Source: an uncultured Lachnospiraceae bacterium (GTDB lineage Bacteria > Bacillota > Clostridia > Lachnospirales > Lachnospiraceae). Taken from it: DNA of 64,000 nt. A program made the translations under genes and the position numbers. Below, one piece after another: positions 59,231 through 64,000 of the stretch. The notes under the pieces were generated by a model. The model did not search any database, was not told the origin of the DNA, and worked only from the letters and a program-made list of their open reading frames with translations. The number at the start of each line of letters is the position of its first letter. The stretch's first letter is position 1. The stretch is from positions 1-64,000 of the forward strand of contig CACYMJ010000009.1 of NCBI GenBank assembly GCA_902775485.1. Direction: 5' to 3'.

Positions 59231-59961
59231 CTGCTGCAAGGCCTCCTTCCACCGGCTTCTTCGGGTCTTACGGCCTTTACCGTCCTTTTCAGCCCGCTGC
59301 AGGAGATACTGTTATGGTATCTGTCTCCCTCGGGAGTTATGAACAGTTTTTCATCCGTCTTTTTTGCGTGGCATATGCCGCATGATCTGTATCTGTTACC
59401 GTTGTTATTCCTCATATTATCGATCATTTCCCGATCTACCTCTTCGATCGTCAGCTTTATGTGACTGCACTGTCTGTCAAGATGATAAACCTCGCTGTCA
59501 TCCGTGATATATACATATTCCCCGCTGCCAAAATATCCATGATCGTAACCGTTCCATGCATGGACAAGACATCTTCTTTTATACGGTATGCATAGAAGTC
59601 CGAACATATCCGACATAGGGACAAGATCGCAGCTTAAGAACAGCTCTATGTATTCCGTATCATCCGCCCTTGGTCCGGATATTTCTATGCCGTCTCTTCC
59701 GTTTTCTATATACTTTGTATCCGGTTCCGGCAGGGCCTGTGCTATGCTCTCACGTATTTTTGAATCCGTGAAGTTTTCGATGCCACCTTCTGCGGCGATC
59801 TCCTGCGCTTTTGTCAACAGAAGTGCCTGCAGTCTCTGCCCGGTACGGTTCATAAACAAGAGACTTACGATAGTCATCAGCGCGATCATGAATACGGGAA
59901 CTGACAGAGCCGCCTCCAGCGTCAATACGGCTTTTTTATATGCTTTCATTAAGATACGCAT
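59218..59961 (-). CDS. TadE-like protein with two Cys/His motifs
   Basis: The protein has 247 residues from ATG at 59961 (243 from ATG at 59949). A TadE-like helix (LTLEAALSVPVFMIALMTIVSLLF) leads. Towards the C-terminus two copies of a Cys/His module occur: VYHLDRQCSHIKL followed by CGICH, and RYHNSISCSGLKR followed by CSRCG. Each has His, Cys and a CxxC pair, which suggests a bound zinc, as in C-terminal tails of some ComEC-linked nucleases. Its role in a pilus is unknown. Confidence 0.65.
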   Translation of the reverse strand: MRILMKAYKKAVLTLEAALSVPVFMIALMTIVSLLFMNRTGQRLQALLLTKAQEIAAEGGIENFTDSKIRESIAQALPEPDTKYIENGRDGIEISGPRADDTEYIELFLSCDLVPMSDMFGLLCIPYKRRCLVHAWNGYDHGYFGSGEYVYITDDSEVYHLDRQCSHIKLTIEEVDREMIDNMRNNNGNRYRSCGICHAKKTDEKLFITPEGDRYHNSISCSGLKRTVKAVRPEEAGGRRPCSRCGR

Positions 59962-60739
59962 ATCTTTTTTCTATAACATAATATTTTCCCTGTCTGCTTT
60001 GAAGACCGGCCATAAAAGATACGTCATAGTAGCACTCTTCAAGATCAAACGCGGGACTTCCGTTTTCTTTCATATACTCCGTAATAAGATTTTTAAACCT
60101 GTCCAGCAGCACAGCCGTATCTTCATCCTCCAGCCTTGCACACAGATAATCTTCGTATGGTGCCTCCGTTTCATCAACATGATCCATACGCGCGTTCATA
60201 ATATTCTCTTCATCAGATACATACGCATATAACAGATATTCGATCTCCCCTGTTCTGTATGCCCCCTGACACGGAATATCATCGTTTCCGCATACGCTTA
60301 TAAGATACGTAAGAAACCATCCTTCATCACCGGTATCCGAAAACCTCCGGTCAAAAGCAAGATTTTCCTTTGCATATCTGACGGCCGACTCATACAGATA
60401 CCTCTTCGTCTCCGATTCAGTCCCGTATCCCGTTATCCCGACCTCACAGACCTTGCTTGTGCTGATGCTGTTCTCCAAATATGTCCTGAAATGTCCTTTG
60501 GTTAATTCGCTGCCGTTTTCGTACCCCTTATATGAGCTGTCTATCAGCAGAATGTGAAACCTTTCAAACAACGCCCTGTTATATTCTGCAAAGCAGGATC
60601 TGACGGCATTATCAACCGCATATCCGGCTTCTGACTCTGACATGTAATTACCGGCAGCACCATACAGCAGTAAAATAAATGCCGAAATGACCGACAACAT
60701 AAGAGCAAGAAACACCGTGATCCCCCCTTTACAGTTCAT
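59936..60739 (-). CDS. DUF5702-like Tad-locus protein
   Basis: The protein has 267 residues. One N-terminal helix (GGITVFLALMLSVISAFILLLYGAA) follows a short KGG start, as in TadG-like and DUF5702 proteins. The remaining 230 residues are acidic and extracytoplasmic (SCFAEYNRALFERFHILLIDSSY). It overlaps the Flp1 pilin gene upstream by four bases and the TadE-like gene downstream, so it belongs to the pilus operon. Confidence 0.65.
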   Translation of the reverse strand: MNCKGGITVFLALMLSVISAFILLLYGAAGNYMSESEAGYAVDNAVRSCFAEYNRALFERFHILLIDSSYKGYENGSELTKGHFRTYLENSISTSKVCEVGITGYGTESETKRYLYESAVRYAKENLAFDRRFSDTGDEGWFLTYLISVCGNDDIPCQGAYRTGEIEYLLYAYVSDEENIMNARMDHVDETEAPYEDYLCARLEDEDTAVLLDRFKNLITEYMKENGSPAFDLEECYYDVSFMAGLQSRQGKYYVIEKRYAYLNESI

Positions 60740-60942
60740 AAGGCATTTGCATCCTCAGCAATCCTTCCGAATACGGAATTGACTATCCCCGTAAGCTGAT
60801 CCCTGAATATCACAACAAGACCGATAAGCACGACCAGTATAAGGATCACCTCAACTACACCTATCCCGCGGTCATCTTCTACCGCTCCTGCAAATATTTC
60901 CCTGATCTTTGTCAGGATAACGCCAAAAAAATCTGAAAACAT
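60736..60942 (-). CDS. Flp1-family type IVb pilin
   Basis: The protein has 68 residues. The processing region DRGIGVVEVILILVVLIGLVVIF has the Gly then Glu at +5 arrangement of Flp pilins, recognised by the prepilin peptidase encoded three genes downstream. AGGAGG precedes the start. The secretion ATPase and platform genes (TadA-C) are not in this window. It is the first gene of the visible pilus operon. Confidence 0.85.
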   Translation of the reverse strand: MFSDFFGVILTKIREIFAGAVEDDRGIGVVEVILILVVLIGLVVIFRDQLTGIVNSVFGRIAEDANAL

Positions 60943-61181
60943 ATGATACCTCCTGTCGTTTCAAATACATAACCCGCCCTTTAGCAAGGCCAACTTCCAA
61001 ATCTTCCACGTGGTAAATATGCCGATACGGCATGATCTGATCATGCGAAAACCTGAATGAGTTTTCTGATGTGTCCGATTATATGACAGGATGAGCGGCC
61101 ATGTAAATACTCTTTTTCAATACCGTGATAGTGTACAAAAAGCGCTGTCCGCCGCATTTTGACAATTTGTTCATTATACAT
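60943..61181. promoter_or_regulatory. Intergenic region before the pilus operon with palindrome
   Basis: The stretch 60943-61243 has no gene. A perfect 17-bp palindrome GCATGATCTGATCATGC (61030-61046) overlaps the edge of TGCCGTATCGGCA on the minus strand (about 61020-61032). It lies about 90 bases upstream of the Flp1 start and could be an operator. I see no clear -10/-35 pair. Confidence 0.45.
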
Positions 61182-61218
61182 AAAAAAATAACAGGATCGG
61201 CTGAAAACCGGCCCTGTT
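61182..61218 (-). terminator. Terminator of the AEC transporter gene
   Basis: On the minus strand AACAGG (61213-61218) and CCTGTT (61190-61195), with an inner CCGG/CGG stem, form a hairpin followed by ATTTTTTT. It lies about 26 bases after the stop of the AEC gene. Confidence 0.8.
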
Positions 61219-61243
61219 TTTCTACATGTAAGATCTCTGTTTT

Positions 61244-62185
61244 TTACAGAAAGTACATTACCGCTGGGATCGTTACTATTGTCGCGATCGTTGTCAGTAT
61301 GATCCCCGCGGATATCATATCCTCTTTGACTCCATATTGTTTTGCCATCATCAGAGGGAGATTTGCTGCCGGCATTGCAGCCATTACAATTGCCGTACTG
61401 AGTATCAACCTGTTGGCGATAAACGGCCGGAGAATGAATATCAGCAATATCGGCACAAGCATCTGCCTCACGATCACGAACACATACAGTCTCCATCTGG
61501 AAAACACTTCCTTCGGAACCATCTGCGCAACTGATGTGCCGAGAACTATCATTGAGAGAAATGTTGTACAGTTGCCTATATAACGAAGCGTGGAATCCAT
61601 TATCTCCGGTACTTTAATATCCAAAAGATATACGACTATGGTCACTACAGCCATGACCGTACCGGAGTTGATGACATTTTTCATTGAAAAAACGTCCCTT
61701 AACTCCTCATCCGGATGCTGAAGCCGGGCCGTTTTTTTGAGAGATGCCACCCCGTAAGTGTATATGATCATATTAAACGTCAGTCCGCATATTGATACAA
61801 ATATAAGAGATCCTGTCCCGAGTACCGCTGAAGCAAAGGGTATGCCGATAAATCCGACATTCCCGAAAATGGCAAGCATTCTGTACGCATATCTTCTGTC
61901 GCGCTGTACTCCGAGCAGCACCGGAATAAGATATGCCAATGGGATCAGGATCGCGTACATAACAACAAAGCATAAAAAAGCGATCCCGACTTCCTTTGTG
62001 CTGACTTTATCTTCTTCGGCAAGCGCCGCACACAACAGGGTGATCGGGTTCGTGATGTTGACTATGATCCACGAAATCTGCTTTGATGACTCGTTTGACA
62101 GATGATTTTTCCTATACAGGTATACTCCGATGATTATCAGTATGAAGATGATCATCATCTGTTTTTGCACAACCCATACGCTCAT
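61244..62185 (-). CDS. AEC-family transporter (auxin efflux carrier-like)
   Basis: The protein has 313 residues and about ten membrane helices. The pattern VNITNPITLLCAA, FGNVGFIGIPFASAVLGTGSL and the C-terminal VMAAMPAANLPLMMAKQYGV is typical of AEC permeases, which in bacteria carry malate, malonate or other organic acids. Residues of the substrate site cannot be told apart here. It is monocistronic with its own terminator. Confidence 0.88.
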   Translation of the reverse strand: MSVWVVQKQMMIIFILIIIGVYLYRKNHLSNESSKQISWIIVNITNPITLLCAALAEEDKVSTKEVGIAFLCFVVMYAILIPLAYLIPVLLGVQRDRRYAYRMLAIFGNVGFIGIPFASAVLGTGSLIFVSICGLTFNMIIYTYGVASLKKTARLQHPDEELRDVFSMKNVINSGTVMAVVTIVVYLLDIKVPEIMDSTLRYIGNCTTFLSMIVLGTSVAQMVPKEVFSRWRLYVFVIVRQMLVPILLIFILRPFIANRLILSTAIVMAAMPAANLPLMMAKQYGVKEDMISAGIILTTIATIVTIPAVMYFL

Positions 62186-62371
62186 TATCCGGCATTTCTC
62201 TCCTTAATGATCCTGTCCAAAGAAAAAGTTTATTCCAAGAGCAGGCTTTTGTAAAGGATGATCTGTATCCGGCTTCAGCCGTTCATTTCCATAAATGCGG
62301 GTATCATCACGATCACAAGAACGATTATCAGGAGGTACTTAAAGGCAACAGGAAAGTCGACTGATCTAAGA
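62186..62371. other. Intergenic region with palindrome and possible gene remnant
   Basis: A perfect 19-bp palindrome (62359-62377, arms GACTGATCT and AGATCAGTC) overlaps the stop codon of the alpha-galactosidase gene and may weakly end its transcript. Downstream on the minus strand, a frame without a start codon encodes one hydrophobic stretch (FKYLLIIVLVIVMIPAFMEM, ending at about 62279). It looks like the tail of a lost membrane protein. I see nothing else. Confidence 0.35.
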
Positions 62372-64000
62372 TCAGTCCCTCTTCAGAAGTACCGCCACGG
62401 CATCAAATGAAGACCTGAATACGACATTAAGATTCCCGCCGGAGATCGCGATCTCGTGATCTCCGGTTTCATATTTATCCGCTACAACATATCGGTCCTC
62501 AAGCGGAATACTTACGTGCTGTATATCTTCATGCGCAAACGAATGGATCAGGGCAAGTGCCATACCGTCCCTGCCGTATCTGACCGAAGCCTGATAATCC
62601 CGCAGGTCGCGGTTTGAGATCTGGAACGGACCGAACCTTTTTGTTATACCGTCCGCTATGACGGGGCTTGCCTTCCTGTAGAACAGAACACCCTCTTTTG
62701 CAAGACTTCTCAGTTCATCGGACAGCTCGCACACATCCCCTGATATGCACAACACGCCGTACATACCCGCACATATGGAATATACTGTCCTCTTTGGTTC
62801 GTCACTCTTTCGAAGGACCGCCCATATCTGGCTCTTTTGGGGAAGCACGAGATTATGAAGATCCGCTGCTATCACCGGGATCTCCTTTTCCTCATGTGCA
62901 TCCGAAAACGACAGATAATCAGCTAGTTCCATAAAACCGGGCTCCAGTCTGTGACCGCCGGATGAACACACTTCTATGGCGATACCGGGAATACTCTCCC
63001 TTATCTTTTGATAAAATCTCTTTGTTGCCTCAATGACCTTTCTGAGACCTTCGCCGGGGCTGTCTGCGCCGTCACAGCCTATCCCTATTGTATCATTGTA
63101 ATCGATCTTGATATATTCGAATCCGTTGTCCCTGAGGAAATCGATGACTTTTTCCGTAAGATATCCGTTGACCCATTCGCTTCTCATGTCCCAGAATCTT
63201 CTGGTACCGGATATAATGACCTTACCGTCTCTTGTAAGAAGGTGCTCTGTTTCCTCTGCGGCATCGGCATCCTTGCCGACAACCTCAAGTTCAAACCACA
63301 CTCCCGCCTTCATCCCGGCTTCATTTATCTTTTTCACGACAGGTTTTATCCCTTTCGGGAAAAGATCATCCGCTATGCGCCAGTCTCCCATATTGTCCTG
63401 CCAGCCTCTTACCGGATCCTTATACCATCCCGCATCTATCACGAAATATTCAAAATCATTTCCGTCGATCACCGTCAGGATCTTTGTGATGCTCTCCTCC
63501 GAAGGCTCTCCCCAGGTCGTACAGTATTCATTGAAGATTGCCGGCAGACTGTCCTTCCTTTGTGACGAAAGCAGAGCACTCCTTTGTATATCCAGAAGTC
63601 TGTCACATGCAGCGTCAAGATCTCCCTTTACAACAGTCAGGTAAGCCTGTGGTGTTGTAAACTCCTCTCCCACAGCCAGTGTTTTTCTCCAGTGCCCGTA
63701 ATCATGATCGGCGATCCCTGCACATATGCTCAGATTACTGTCTATCCTGACGGCTTCTATCTGCCATGACGAAGAACATGCAAGTGACAGCCCCCATACG
63801 GTCTTTGCCACCTTATCTTCAACGGCCGCAAACGGGAAATACCCTCGTACCGGCATGGATCCTATGGCACCGAACTTCTCACATCTGACTCCGAAATCTG
63901 CCCATGACGGTTCCAGAAGAAGTTCCTCTATCGTATTTTCCTCATGCCGCGCTTCTTCGCTCCAGAAACTCCTGTATCTGTGAAGTGCAAGTCTCCCCCT
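62372..64000 (-). CDS. GH36 alpha-galactosidase, 5' end outside the window
   Basis: The frame is open to the window edge, so 542 codons are visible and the N-terminus is missing. The N-terminal sandwich leads to the barrel with FVIDAGWYKDPVRGWQDNMGDWRIADDLFPKGI, the nucleophile Asp in YIKIDYNDTIGIG and FSDAHEEKEI. These are GH36 hallmarks. The acid/base region reads EVCSSGGHRLEPG instead of the usual GGGGRFD. It should release terminal alpha-galactose, or a related sugar, from oligosaccharides in the cytoplasm, as no signal is seen. Confidence 0.85.
   Translation of the reverse strand, partial: RGRLALHRYRSFWSEEARHEENTIEELLLEPSWADFGVRCEKFGAIGSMPVRGYFPFAAVEDKVAKTVWGLSLACSSSWQIEAVRIDSNLSICAGIADHDYGHWRKTLAVGEEFTTPQAYLTVVKGDLDAACDRLLDIQRSALLSSQRKDSLPAIFNEYCTTWGEPSEESITKILTVIDGNDFEYFVIDAGWYKDPVRGWQDNMGDWRIADDLFPKGIKPVVKKINEAGMKAGVWFELEVVGKDADAAEETEHLLTRDGKVIISGTRRFWDMRSEWVNGYLTEKVIDFLRDNGFEYIKIDYNDTIGIGCDGADSPGEGLRKVIEATKRFYQKIRESIPGIAIEVCSSGGHRLEPGFMELADYLSFSDAHEEKEIPVIAADLHNLVLPQKSQIWAVLRKSDEPKRTVYSICAGMYGVLCISGDVCELSDELRSLAKEGVLFYRKASPVIADGITKRFGPFQISNRDLRDYQASVRYGRDGMALALIHSFAHEDIQHVSIPLEDRYVVADKYETGDHEIAISGGNLNVVFRSSFDAVAVLLKRD

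Noticed and set aside
60943..61020. Sigma-54 promoter or c-di-GMP riboswitch before the pilus operon
   Set aside because: TTGG and GC elements are present, but the spacing does not fit a sigma-54 promoter, and no GEMM core could be matched.

Overview
The window reads as a chromosomal segment of an anaerobic Gram-positive bacterium of class Clostridia, most like the family Lachnospiraceae. This is inferred from gene content: an NHLM-type peptide exporter, family 2A encapsulin, MutS2, YhaM, preQ1-I riboswitch, DUF5662, Flp1 pilin, an S1C-like degenerate protease and strong AGGAGG ribosome sites. Base composition looks moderate. I could run no searches, so all names rest on motifs and architecture. 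The first ~275 bases are a mosaic of three unrelated genes and may be an assembly artefact.

Layout. 1-1.2 kb: fragments of a PfkB kinase and of PfkA joined to the C-terminal half of an SGNH hydrolase that ends in 17 six-residue repeats. 1.3-10.6 kb (minus): a secreted propeller lipoprotein, an AlkD-like glycosylase, an Fe-S aldo/keto reductase, a YgjP peptidase, a YjbR-alkyltransferase fusion, a DNA glycosylase, RlmD-type methylase, YhaM and an HtrA-like pseudoprotease. 10.7-15.2 kb (plus): mutS2 and a two-component system. 15.2-25.9 kb: aminotransferase plus Lrp regulator, AIR-synthase-like protein, VanW protein, nth, phosphate transporter, acyltransferase, and a queuosine pair (queF and precursor transporter) behind a preQ1 riboswitch. 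26.1-37.4 kb (plus): MATE pump, then a five-gene operon with a stub HlyD protein, two NHLM ABC exporters, a 1221-residue membrane sensor (ECF-S-like domain, two-component propeller, HD-GYP) and a BMP-type binding protein. 37.4-41.2 kb: ABC exporter, esterase and small envelope proteins.

41.4-52.7 kb is the most remarkable part. It is a sulfur island lying between two ~100-bp direct repeats that contain the 3' end of tRNA-Gly(GCC). One long minus-strand operon encodes a MetY-like sulfhydrylase (frameshifted), a JAMM peptidase, a MoaD-ThiF-rhodanese fusion, the shell of a family 2A encapsulin, its cysteine desulfurase cargo, a free MoaD-like carrier, a ThiF/HesA activating enzyme, a second JAMM peptidase, TusA, a small Cys-rich protein and serine acetyltransferase. 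A second unit encodes an ECF S component and a rhodanese-TusA-DsrE fusion. Both promoters carry the same operator-like box over the -35. The second unit also has a leader peptide rich in Cys and Met codons in front of a mutually exclusive antiterminator and terminator, which is a classical attenuator. Together this suggests that sulfur taken from cysteine inside a protein shell is passed to thiocarboxylate carriers and used to make sulfur amino acids, under control of sulfur amino acid supply.

52.7-64 kb (minus): tRNA-Gly, RluA, MurG, Pgi, HIT protein, a flavodoxin-SCP2 fusion, rhomboid protease, part of a Tad/Flp pilus locus, an AEC transporter and a GH36 alpha-galactosidase that runs off the end.
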